Shown: positions 1 to 5,689 of the stretch, piece after piece
Layout: each line of letters opens with the position of its first letter
How positions within the stretch are numbered: the first letter of the stretch is position 1
Assembly (NCBI GenBank): GCA_007128995.1
Contig: SKWJ01000334.1
Span: 1-5,858, forward strand
Source of the DNA: Paracoccaceae bacterium
GTDB lineage: Bacteria > Pseudomonadota > Alphaproteobacteria > Rhodobacterales > Rhodobacteraceae
Length of the DNA: 5,858 nucleotides
Reading direction: 5' to 3'
Made by a program: the position numbers and the translations under genes
The notes under the pieces: model-generated
What the model saw: only the letters and a program-made list of their open reading frames with translations
What the model was told of the DNA's origin: nothing
Database searches by the model: none

Positions 1-1
1 G

Positions 2-700
2 AAGCGGATCCAGATGATCTTTCAGGATCCTTTCGGCAGTCTGAACCCGCGGATGACAGTAGGGTCCGTTATCGGGGAAGGGTTGACTGTTCATTGCCTG
101 TCGTCCGGTGTGGATAAGTCGGCGCGCGTGGCCGATCTCTTGCGTAAGGTCGGACTTTCACCGGAACATGCGAATCGTTACCCGCACGAATTCTCAGGCG
201 GCCAGCGCCAGCGCATCAGCATCGCGCGCTGCCTCGCCGTAGAGCCCTCGTTGATCATCGCAGATGAACCCGTCTCGGCGCTGGATGTCTCGGTACAGGC
301 GCAAGTTCTTAACCTGTTACAGGACTTGCAGCAGGAATTCGGCTTGGCGATGCTTATGGTCTCGCATGATCTGGGCGTCGTGCATCACCTCGCGGATTTT
401 GTCGTCGTTCTCTATCTGGGCAAGGTCATGGAGATGGGCCCGCCAGATGTGATCTATGCAAATCCGACGCATCCCTACACGCAATCCCTGCTGGAAGCGA
501 TGCCCACGGCGGACCCCGCCCGCCGCACCATGGGCAATCGCACGCTGCTAAAGGGCGACATTCCCAGCCCGATAAATCCGCCATCTGGCTGCGTCTTCCG
601 CACCCGCTGCCCGAAAGCAATAGCCCGATGCGCGCAAGAAGTGCCGCGTCTACGCACCATGGATGATGGACGGGCAAGTGCCTGCCTGCTGGATCAGTGA
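2..700 (+). CDS. Oligopeptide/dipeptide-type ABC transporter ATP-binding protein, OppF/DppF-like (5' partial)
   Basis: Cytoplasmic nucleotide-binding subunit that hydrolyses ATP to power uptake through the permease pair encoded downstream. The frame is open to the left edge, so about 100 N-terminal residues including Walker A are outside the window. Counting from the Met at position 14, I see the Q-loop (IFQDP, 2-6), the family stretch SLNPRMTVG, the ABC signature FSGGQRQR (60-67), Walker B LIIADEP (80-86), the D-loop SALD (89-91), and the H-loop His118. The OppD/F-specific C-terminal extension follows, with HPYT, GDIPSPINPPSGC and RCP, and with cysteines at 193, 199, 206 and 224. This style fits OppF/DppF or the second half of a fused DppD-DppF (GsiA-like) protein; the missing upstream part would decide. 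The stop TGA overlaps a GTG at 697, and the next gene starts 20 nt on, so the two are probably co-transcribed and coupled. Confidence 0.95.
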   Translation, partial: KRIQMIFQDPFGSLNPRMTVGSVIGEGLTVHCLSSGVDKSARVADLLRKVGLSPEHANRYPHEFSGGQRQRISIARCLAVEPSLIIADEPVSALDVSVQAQVLNLLQDLQQEFGLAMLMVSHDLGVVHHLADFVVVLYLGKVMEMGPPDVIYANPTHPYTQSLLEAMPTADPARRTMGNRTLLKGDIPSPINPPSGCVFRTRCPKAIARCAQEVPRLRTMDDGRASACLLDQ

Positions 701-708
701 ACAAGGAC

Positions 709-717
709 AGGGGTGAT
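709..717 (+). promoter_or_regulatory. Ribosome binding site setting the permease C start
   Basis: AGGGGTGAT pairs well with the 16S anti-Shine-Dalgarno sequence; its AGGGG core ends 7 nt before the ATG at 721. It favours that ATG over the in-frame GTG at 697, which overlaps the previous stop and would add eight uncharacteristic residues. Confidence 0.7.
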
Positions 718-720
718 ACA

Positions 721-1650
721 ATGTTGACACAACTTCCACAGGCTGAGCCAGGCACCTATGACGATGACCTTCACCAAATCGCAGTGAAACCACGCGGTAC
801 GTTCTATGTTGCGTACAAGTCGCTTCTTGCGTCGCGCGTCGCGACGCTGGCGGCGCTCCTTGTCGTGACGCTGGTGATTGTCGCGGTCTTTGCACCGCTG
901 ATTGCACCACATCCACCGGGGCAGATGCATCTGACGGACCGGATGCTCTGGCCTGTCTGGACCGAGCAAAGATCCAACCCGACTTTCCCGCTCGGCACGG
1001 ACAGTCTGGGCCGCGATATTCTCAGCCGCTTGATTTATGCCTCGCAGATGACACTTGTCGTGGCTGTCTCGTCAGTCATCCTCAGCGGTGTAATCGGTGT
1101 TCTTCTGGGGCTCCTGACTGGCTACCTGGGCGGTTTCGTCGATATCTTGGTCATGCGACTCGCTGACCTGCAACTGGCATTCCCTAGCCTGTTGATCGGG
1201 CTGATCGTGATGTCTTTGCTTGGATCGGGCGTAAAGGAACTGATCTTCGTCGTCGCATTGACGCAATGGGCGATGTTCGCGCGCATCGTCCGGGCAGAAG
1301 TGATCAAGGTGCGTGGCATGGAATATGTGCAGGCCGCGAGCGTTCTGGGGGCAAGCCATCTTCGCATCATCTTTACCCATGTCCTCCCCAATGTCGTAGC
1401 CTCCTTGTTGATTGTCGCAAGCTTCACTCTTGCACTGGCCATTTTCTACGAGGCTGCACTGGGGTTCTTCGGGCTGGGGATACCCCCCGCCATTCCCACA
1501 TGGGGCAACATGCTGGCCGAGGCGCGTAATGTGTTGCTGCGCAACTGGTGGTTCGCCTTCTTTCCCGGCATGGCCATCACAGTGACGATCCTGGCATTCA
1601 ACATGCTGGGGGATTGGTTCAGGGACTATCTGGACGTGAAAATCGAATGA
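721..1650 (+). CDS. ABC transporter permease, DppC/OppC family
   Basis: Inner-membrane permease subunit that forms half of the translocation channel with the DppB-type partner at 3333. With the ATG at 721 it is 309 aa, normal for the family. After a cytoplasmic tail, TM1 lies at about 41-62. A periplasmic segment follows with the DppC hallmark LGTDSLGRD (91-99), then TM helices near 111-135, 145-168 and 173-190. The EAA coupling loop is at about 201-224 (EYVQAASVLGA through HVLPN), where the ATPase docks, and further helices lie near 226-250 and 281-298. The C-terminus, GDWFRDYLDVKIE, is typical (usually GDxLRDxLDPRL). It sits between the ATPase and the binding-protein gene, whereas in most dpp/opp operons it directly follows dppB. 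The family assignment is firm; the solute is unknown. Confidence 0.95.
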   Translation: MLTQLPQAEPGTYDDDLHQIAVKPRGTFYVAYKSLLASRVATLAALLVVTLVIVAVFAPLIAPHPPGQMHLTDRMLWPVWTEQRSNPTFPLGTDSLGRDILSRLIYASQMTLVVAVSSVILSGVIGVLLGLLTGYLGGFVDILVMRLADLQLAFPSLLIGLIVMSLLGSGVKELIFVVALTQWAMFARIVRAEVIKVRGMEYVQAASVLGASHLRIIFTHVLPNVVASLLIVASFTLALAIFYEAALGFFGLGIPPAIPTWGNMLAEARNVLLRNWWFAFFPGMAITVTILAFNMLGDWFRDYLDVKIE

Positions 1651-1661
1651 GAATGCTGCTA

Positions 1662-1682
1662 GGTCGCGTGAGGAGCGCGACT
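1662..1682 (+). other. Intercistronic hairpin 1 upstream of the binding-protein gene
   Basis: GTCGCG (1663-1668) pairs perfectly with CGCGAC (1676-1681), extended by a G-U pair (1662/1682), around a 7-nt loop. It starts 12 nt after the permease C stop. There is no T-run, so it is not an intrinsic terminator. It could stabilise or help process the transcript, or slow ribosomes; its function is inference. Confidence 0.4.
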
Positions 1683-1694
1683 CCGGGCGAAGTG

Positions 1695-1708
1695 ACACCA
1701 TCAGGTGT
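1695..1708 (+). other. Intercistronic hairpin 2, just upstream of the binding-protein RBS
   Basis: ACACC (1695-1699) and GGTGT (1704-1708) form a 5-bp stem with a 4-nt loop, 7 nt upstream of the Shine-Dalgarno sequence. A stem this short can occur by chance; it is listed because it lies beside a second stem in the same 78-nt gap. Confidence 0.25.
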
Positions 1709-1715
1709 GAACCAT

Positions 1716-1723
1716 GGGAGGAG
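1716..1723 (+). promoter_or_regulatory. Strong ribosome binding site for the binding protein
   Basis: GGGAGGAG ends 5 nt before the ATG at 1729. It shows that the upstream in-frame ATG at 1714 is not the start, because the site lies inside the codons that start would use. Starting at 1729 also gives a clean signal peptide beginning MKLFNSK. Confidence 0.85.
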
Positions 1724-1728
1724 AAGAA

Positions 1729-3270
1729 ATGAAACTATTCAATTCAAAGGCGCTGTTGCTCAGTACCTTGCTGGGCAGCGTATCGGCTGCAGGGATTGCC
1801 AGCGCTGACACGGAGATGCGGCTGACATATGTAATGGCAGATTCGATCAACGTGCTTGGCGATCCGGTCATGGGGATCAATTTTTCCGAGCACCAACTTT
1901 CCAAGGCGATGTTCGAACCGTTGATCTTCGACTTCGATGCGCGCACCGGCGAAAGCGGGCTACGGCCCAATCTGGCGACAAGCTGGGAAGTCATCGACCC
2001 GCTGCGGTGGCGCTTCAAGCTGCGCGAGGGTGTGACGTTTCACAACGGCAATCCGTTCAACGCGCGTGCGGTGCAGTTCAGCATCATGCGGGTAATGGAC
2101 CCTGACTTCCAGACCAGCGACAAGTTCAAGGGCATTCCGATCACTGCAGTAGAAATCATCGATGATTATACAGTCGATATCGTGACGTCCGAGCCGGTGC
2201 CGATCCTGCCCGCGAATCTCACACGCAACGGAGCGTTCATACTCGATCCGGATCACTATGAGGGCCTGACTGCCGACGAGGCGCGCTTCAGCCCGATGGG
2301 CACGGGTCCCTACCGGCTTGTCGAATATCGCCCGGATGATCGGATTATCTTGGCGCGGCATGACGATTACTGGGGCTGGACCCCAGAATCGAATATCGAG
2401 GAAATCGTCATCCGCTTCATTCCGGAGCTATCCACTGCGGTGTCGGAACTCATCGACGGATCAATCGATATCGTGCGGATCTCGCCTGATCTGGCCGAAA
2501 CGGTGGATGCAGCCGATGGTGTCTCGGTGATCATCGCGCAAAGCACCAACAAGGCAATGATGGCCTTCAACCAGAGCAAACATCCTGAAATGGCAGATCC
2601 GCGGGTGCGCCTTGCGCTTAACCACGCGATCGATCGTGAGGGGTTGGTTGATGCCCTGGCCTTCGGACAGCATGACCTGATTTCATTGACGACAGTCAAT
2701 CCGCCGTTTGAAAACCCTGACCTGACGCCGTACGCATACGACCCGGATCTGGCCCGGCAAATGCTGGCAGAAGCGGGCTACGCTGACGGGTTTTCGATCG
2801 ACGTGATCGACGTGATGGTTCCGGACGCATTCACGTGGTCTGAAATCGTTGCAGAGTACTGGCGGCAAGTCGGGGTGGATGTGGGCGAGGTCCGCCTGCT
2901 GGACTGGACCGTTGTGCGGGAACGCTGGGCAAACCGGACGCTGGGCGTTCATTCCTTTTCATGGGCGGCACCGGAAAACACACCGCTGACGGACCTGTAT
3001 TCGATTTCTGATCAGCGGCAGACCAATTCGACCCATTGGCTGCATGAAGAGTTCGAGGAGCTCTACTCTCAACTTCTGGTCGAGATGGATGAAGACGAGC
3101 GCCAGCGCTTGAACTACCGAATGCAGGAGATTGCTTATTTCGATCCGCCCTGGGCGCCCCTGTTCCGTCAACCTCAGGTCGTGGGTGTCAGCGACCGTGT
3201 GGGTGGCTATCGTCCGCACCCGGCTTTTTCACAAGCTGACTGGGCGTCCATCTACATCAAAACCGAGTAA
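1729..3270 (+). CDS. Periplasmic solute-binding protein, SBP_bac_5 (DppA/OppA) family
   Basis: Periplasmic receptor that delivers solute to the B/C permease pair. It is 513 aa, within the family's 500-560 range. Residues 1-26 form a Sec signal peptide: basic start (K2, K7), hydrophobic core LLLSTLLGSVSA, probable cleavage ASA^DT at 26/27. There is no lipobox Cys, so it is soluble and not a lipoprotein; the whole protein has no cysteine. Family hallmarks are MFEPL (61-65), LRPNLATSWE (78-87), WRFKLREGVTFHNG (94-107), GTGPYRL (191-197) and VRLALNHAIDRE (293-304), with a C-terminal DPPWAPLF segment. In the region that carries the ligand-amine aspartate of E. coli DppA/OppA, this protein reads WAAPENTPLTDL (412-423), so the peptide-type aspartate seems absent in my by-eye alignment. 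The ligand is therefore unknown and may not be a peptide. Hairpins flank the gene on both sides, which may raise its expression relative to the membrane subunits. Confidence 0.95.
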   Translation: MKLFNSKALLLSTLLGSVSAAGIASADTEMRLTYVMADSINVLGDPVMGINFSEHQLSKAMFEPLIFDFDARTGESGLRPNLATSWEVIDPLRWRFKLREGVTFHNGNPFNARAVQFSIMRVMDPDFQTSDKFKGIPITAVEIIDDYTVDIVTSEPVPILPANLTRNGAFILDPDHYEGLTADEARFSPMGTGPYRLVEYRPDDRIILARHDDYWGWTPESNIEEIVIRFIPELSTAVSELIDGSIDIVRISPDLAETVDAADGVSVIIAQSTNKAMMAFNQSKHPEMADPRVRLALNHAIDREGLVDALAFGQHDLISLTTVNPPFENPDLTPYAYDPDLARQMLAEAGYADGFSIDVIDVMVPDAFTWSEIVAEYWRQVGVDVGEVRLLDWTVVRERWANRTLGVHSFSWAAPENTPLTDLYSISDQRQTNSTHWLHEEFEELYSQLLVEMDEDERQRLNYRMQEIAYFDPPWAPLFRQPQVVGVSDRVGGYRPHPAFSQADWASIYIKTE

Positions 3271-3278
3271 CTGAAATT

Positions 3279-3306
3279 CAGGGGCGGGGCATGTTCCCCG
3301 CCCTTG
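3279..3306 (+). other. Strong intercistronic hairpin downstream of the binding-protein gene
   Basis: Positions 3279-3289 pair with 3296-3306: 11 bp with one G-U, including an unbroken 8-bp GGGCGGGG/CCCCGCCC core, around the 6-nt loop CATGTT. It begins 8 nt after the binding-protein stop. The following bases are not a T-run, so a full intrinsic terminator is unlikely. Stable stems at this place in ABC operons (for example after malE) protect the upstream message from 3' exonucleases and lower downstream expression; that role here is inference. The loop contains an ATG (3291) in frame with the permease, but it is an unlikely start. Confidence 0.75.
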
Positions 3307-3322
3307 CACCTGCACACTACAC

Positions 3323-3327
3323 GGAGG
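3323..3327 (+). promoter_or_regulatory. Ribosome binding site setting the permease B start
   Basis: GGAGG lies 5 nt before the ATG at 3333. It favours 3333 over the in-frame ATG at 3291, which sits in a hairpin loop with no good site and would add 14 residues before the typical family N-terminus. Confidence 0.85.
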
Positions 3328-3332
3328 CCAAG

Positions 3333-4271
3333 ATGGCCTACATCGTTCAACGGTTGCTTTACGGGCTGGTCGTCATTTTCTTCGCGTTGACGCTCGCCTT
3401 TCTGCTTGCCTATGTCATTGGCGATCCTGTGCTGATGTATGTCGGCGCCGATGCCCCGGCCGAAGTGGTTGCAGAATATCGCAGACAACTGGGGTTCGAC
3501 CGGCCAGTCTATGTTCAGTATCTCGAATTCATGGGCGGTGTGTTGCAAGGCGATCTTGGGCAGTCCTATCGCCAGCGAGCGCCCGTCATGCCGATCCTTC
3601 TTGAGCGGCTGGGCTACTCGGCAGAGCTGGCTATTCCCGCGATCATCCTAGCTGTGGTCGTTTCCGTGCCTGTGGGCGTGCTTAGTGCAGTGCGCCGCAA
3701 TTCGCTCGCTGATTATCTGGCGCGCACGGGCGCACTGGTCGGGCAGGCCGCACCAAGCTTTTGGATAGGTCTTATGGCCATCTTCTTTTTTGCCAGTCAC
3801 CTTGGCTGGCTTCCGTCCTCTGGCCGCGCGCCACCGGGAAGCGACCTGCTGACGCGGTTGTCACATATGGTGATGCCAGTGGTCATTCTGGCCCTGATGC
3901 CGCTGGCCTATCTGACAAGGATCATGCGCTCTTCGGTTCTGGAAGTGATCTCGGAAGACTATATCCGCACGGCCCGGGCCAAGGGCCTGTCAGAACGTCG
4001 CGTGGTGATTGTCCATGCCGTGCGCAATGCGCTTATCCCCTATGTCACGCTTCTTGCGCTTCAGTTTGGCTGGATTCTTGCGGGCTCCATGGTGATCGAA
4101 AGCGTCTTCGCCTGGCCTGGAATGGGTCGGCTGCTGATGGATTCGATCCGACTTCTGGATATTCCGGTGATCGCGGCAGGGTTAAGCATGGTCGCAGTCA
4201 TCTTCGTACTGCTGAACCTGCTGGCAGATATCCTCTATACCGTCCTCGATCCGCGCGTTTCAAACAAATAG
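3333..4271 (+). CDS. ABC transporter permease, DppB/OppB family
   Basis: Inner-membrane permease subunit and channel partner of the DppC-type protein. It is 312 aa, the usual family length. The N-terminus MAYIVQRLLYGLVVIFFALTL leads into TM1 (about 9-28) and the hallmark GDP (30-32). The periplasmic loop has a LGFDRPVYVQYLEFM segment and GDLGQSYR (73-80). Helices follow near 98-120, 130-156 (with PSFWIGL, 141-147) and 178-196. The EAA coupling loop is clear at 209-236 (DYIRTARAKGLSERRVV through RNALIP). The family motif ESVFAWPGMGRL is at 256-267 and the last helix at about 279-303, ending in DPRV. It lies 62 nt after the binding-protein gene, behind a strong hairpin, so it may be expressed at a lower level. 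I see no separate promoter in the gap. Confidence 0.95.
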   Translation: MAYIVQRLLYGLVVIFFALTLAFLLAYVIGDPVLMYVGADAPAEVVAEYRRQLGFDRPVYVQYLEFMGGVLQGDLGQSYRQRAPVMPILLERLGYSAELAIPAIILAVVVSVPVGVLSAVRRNSLADYLARTGALVGQAAPSFWIGLMAIFFFASHLGWLPSSGRAPPGSDLLTRLSHMVMPVVILALMPLAYLTRIMRSSVLEVISEDYIRTARAKGLSERRVVIVHAVRNALIPYVTLLALQFGWILAGSMVIESVFAWPGMGRLLMDSIRLLDIPVIAAGLSMVAVIFVLLNLLADILYTVLDPRVSNK

Positions 4272-4287
4272 GCCATAGGCGCCCCAG

Positions 4288-5346
4288 ATGGCAGACAAGT
4301 TCCAGATATTTTTGACGTCTTACCTTACAGGCAGCATCATGCGCGTCGAAGCAAATGCTCGGGCGGGCGAGATGAAGATAGCACAAGACCTGCGCCTTGG
4401 CGGACAGGCCCTTGCGATGACCATCGCATCTGGTGGCCGGAACCTGCATGTCGCGATCCTGGAAGGGTCTGCAAAGGACTCCGCACCGCACTATGCCACA
4501 CTGGCCATAGACCCGGAAAGCGGCGCGCTGACACATCGGGCGACAAGGCCAGCCCCGGCCTATACCGTTCACATGTCGACAGACCGAAGCGGTGGCTGGC
4601 TGCTTGGCGCATCAGAGCCCTCGGGGCGGATCAGTGTCACGCGCATCGCTCCTGACGGTTTACCCGAAGCAGCACCCGCGCAGATCATCGAGAATCTGGC
4701 ACGACCCCATCATATCCTGACGGACCGAACCAACAGGCATTGCTATGTGCCCTGCATGGGAACCGATGACATTCATCAGTTCACATTCGACGCGGTCAGC
4801 GGGACATTGCGCCCGGCGTCGCAGCAAATGCTGACATTACCAGAGGGCAGCGGCCCAAGACACATGGCGCATCACCCTGTGTTGGACCGCGCATGGCTTG
4901 TTACGCAGCATGATGGCAAGGTCGTGACCTGTTCTCTCGACCCTGACAGTGGCGCATTGCAGCAACTGGCAGTTGACAGCCTGATGCCCGATGGCTTTCA
5001 GGGCCGCGCGCGGGGGGCGCAGATCCATGTCGCGCCCGACGGGAAACACTTGTTCGTCACCGAACGGACACACGCCGCGTTGATCAGCTGGCGCATAGAC
5101 CAGACGACGGGTCGACTGTCCGATCGCCAGTCCATCCCTTGCCCAACGGGTGTGAGGTGCTTCCACATCAGCCCAAATGGCAAGTTCTTGGTTGTCAGTG
5201 GCGTGGATTCCGATCGCGCGCGCGCGCCGGAGGACACGCCAGATATTGCTTGCTTTCCCGTTGACCCAGGTACCTGCGGCTTTGGTCAGCCGGACGTGCT
5301 GAAGTGCATGGATGGAATATACTGGGTCGAGATACTCCAGCCATGA
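4288..5346 (+). CDS. Beta-propeller lactonase family protein (6-phosphogluconolactonase/YbhE-like, PF10282)
   Basis: Predicted cytoplasmic lactonase of 352 aa, close to the usual 330-400 aa; no signal peptide or membrane helix. Repeated blade units alternate a beta-strand phrase with a D..SG.L turn (DPESGAL 75-81, DAVSGTL 168-174, DPDSGAL 218-224, DQTTGRL 271-277). Family landmarks are PHHILTD (140-146) followed by a Y-V-P strand, GSGPRHMAHHP (187-197, usually GxGPRHxxFHP), and IHVAPDGKHLFVTER (246-260). The last is HISPNGKFLVVSG (293-305). The family hydrolyses 6-phosphogluconolactone in E. coli, but also includes fungal carboxy-muconate cyclase, so the true substrate is open. The start at 4288 keeps the first-blade strand (FQIFLTSY); its Shine-Dalgarno is weak. 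The gap to the permease stop is only 16 nt, implying co-transcription and possible coupling. Placement at the end of an uptake operon suggests it acts on the imported compound or a product of it. Confidence 0.85.
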   Translation: MADKFQIFLTSYLTGSIMRVEANARAGEMKIAQDLRLGGQALAMTIASGGRNLHVAILEGSAKDSAPHYATLAIDPESGALTHRATRPAPAYTVHMSTDRSGGWLLGASEPSGRISVTRIAPDGLPEAAPAQIIENLARPHHILTDRTNRHCYVPCMGTDDIHQFTFDAVSGTLRPASQQMLTLPEGSGPRHMAHHPVLDRAWLVTQHDGKVVTCSLDPDSGALQQLAVDSLMPDGFQGRARGAQIHVAPDGKHLFVTERTHAALISWRIDQTTGRLSDRQSIPCPTGVRCFHISPNGKFLVVSGVDSDRARAPEDTPDIACFPVDPGTCGFGQPDVLKCMDGIYWVEILQP

Positions 5347-5408
5347 AAAACGGGCGGTAAACTGGCATTCAGACGCCACATGTCGAATACGTGACGCAGA
5401 CATCAAGC

Positions 5409-5430
5409 GGCGCGATGGTGTTTGCGCGCC
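5409..5430 (+). other. GC-rich hairpin downstream of the lactonase gene
   Basis: GGCGCG (5409-5414) pairs with CGCGCC (5425-5430) around a 10-nt loop, 62 nt after the lactonase stop. No T-run follows. It could mark the transcript's 3' end after trimming, but a 6-bp GC stem in GC-rich DNA is weak evidence. Confidence 0.25.
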
Positions 5431-5558
5431 ACAATCTCGGCAGGATATTGTGATGTAGCGCGGTGGCACACATTGGCGAAATTGCGCGGACCAAACGGAT
5501 CGTTAAGGTTCTGTCATTTCACCTGCCGCGGTCCCGTGATGCCACCAGCAGTCCCCGC

Positions 5559-5588
5559 TTTTGGCCCTCCCTGAGAGGGGTGCCAAAA
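5559..5588. repeat. 30-nt inverted repeat
   Basis: TTTTGGC (5559-5565) and GCCAAAA (5582-5588) form a perfect 7-bp outer stem. An inner CCTC/GAGG (5566-5569 with 5575-5578) continues it with a 3-nt bulge (5579-5581) and a 5-nt loop. Neither strand has a T-run beyond the stem. It could be an RNA hairpin, a protein-binding palindrome, or the end of a small repeat; none is established. Confidence 0.45.
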
Positions 5589-5638
5589 TGTACGCAAGGC
5601 CCAACACATTGACATAAAGGCATTTTAAAGCCCTGGTG

Positions 5639-5689
5639 GAGCCCGAAAAGATGAATTTGGCGCTGTCTTTCATTCTGATCTTTTTGCTC
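5639..5689. repeat. Imperfect AT-rich inverted repeat
   Basis: GAGC (5639-5642) pairs with GCTC (5686-5689), and AAAAGAT (5646-5652) with ATCTTTT (5678-5684). A possible inner GAA/TTC pairing is separated by an asymmetric bulge. The T-run 5681-5685 lies largely in the stem rather than after it, so it is a poor terminator in the + direction. The function is unknown. Confidence 0.3.

Larger units (their letters stand above)
5347..5678. other. Intergenic region without a recognisable gene
   Basis: No frame on either strand here gives a protein I recognise. On the + strand one frame is open from 5361 to 5450 and from 5454 to 5609, interrupted by TGA at 5451, with no ribosome binding site; this is not enough to call a gene or a relic. 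Two minus-strand frames of about 80-94 codons cross it (ending at 5503 and 5519) but look arginine- and cysteine-rich with no family motif. The region holds three inverted repeats, listed separately, and no clear intrinsic terminator for the lactonase operon. Confidence 0.5.

Noticed and set aside
697..720. Longer start for permease C at the GTG at 697
   Set aside because: It overlaps the ATPase stop and has no fitting ribosome binding site; the ATG at 721 has AGGGGTGAT at good spacing.
1072..1701. 209-codon open frame on the minus strand
   Set aside because: It lies opposite permease C, and its translation (rich in H, Q, D and R) shows no family motif; it is a shadow of GC-rich coding sequence.
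1714..1728. Longer start for the binding protein at the ATG at 1714
   Set aside because: The added codons encode MGGEE and are themselves the Shine-Dalgarno sequence for the ATG at 1729; acidic residues before the signal peptide would be atypical.
3279..3310. Intrinsic terminator ending transcription after the binding-protein gene
   Set aside because: The stem is strong, but the following bases (CACCTGCACA) are not a T-run, and permease B lies just downstream without its own evident promoter.
3291..3332. Longer start for permease B at the ATG at 3291
   Set aside because: The ATG is in the loop of a strong hairpin, has no good ribosome binding site, and adds residues not typical of DppB N-termini.
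3761..4315. 184-codon + strand frame inside permease B
   Set aside because: It is out of frame with the clear permease, and its translation has no membrane helices or motifs; a shadow.
4288..5346. Quorum-quenching acyl-homoserine lactonase
   Set aside because: Those enzymes are mostly metallo-beta-lactamase (HxHxDH), PTE-like or alpha/beta-hydrolase proteins; this one is a PF10282 beta-propeller with none of those motifs.
4837..5469. 210-codon open frame on the minus strand
   Set aside because: It is mostly opposite the well-supported lactonase gene, with no recognisable motif or start context.
5609..5614. Perfect TTGACA -35 box
   Set aside because: No -10-like hexamer occurs 16-18 nt downstream, and no gene start follows at a sensible distance.
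5634..5643. TGGTGGAGCC, resembling the reverse complement of a tRNA 3' end with CCA (possible attachment site)
   Set aside because: The adjoining bases do not form a T-arm or acceptor stem, and 10 bases alone can match by chance; no integrase is seen.
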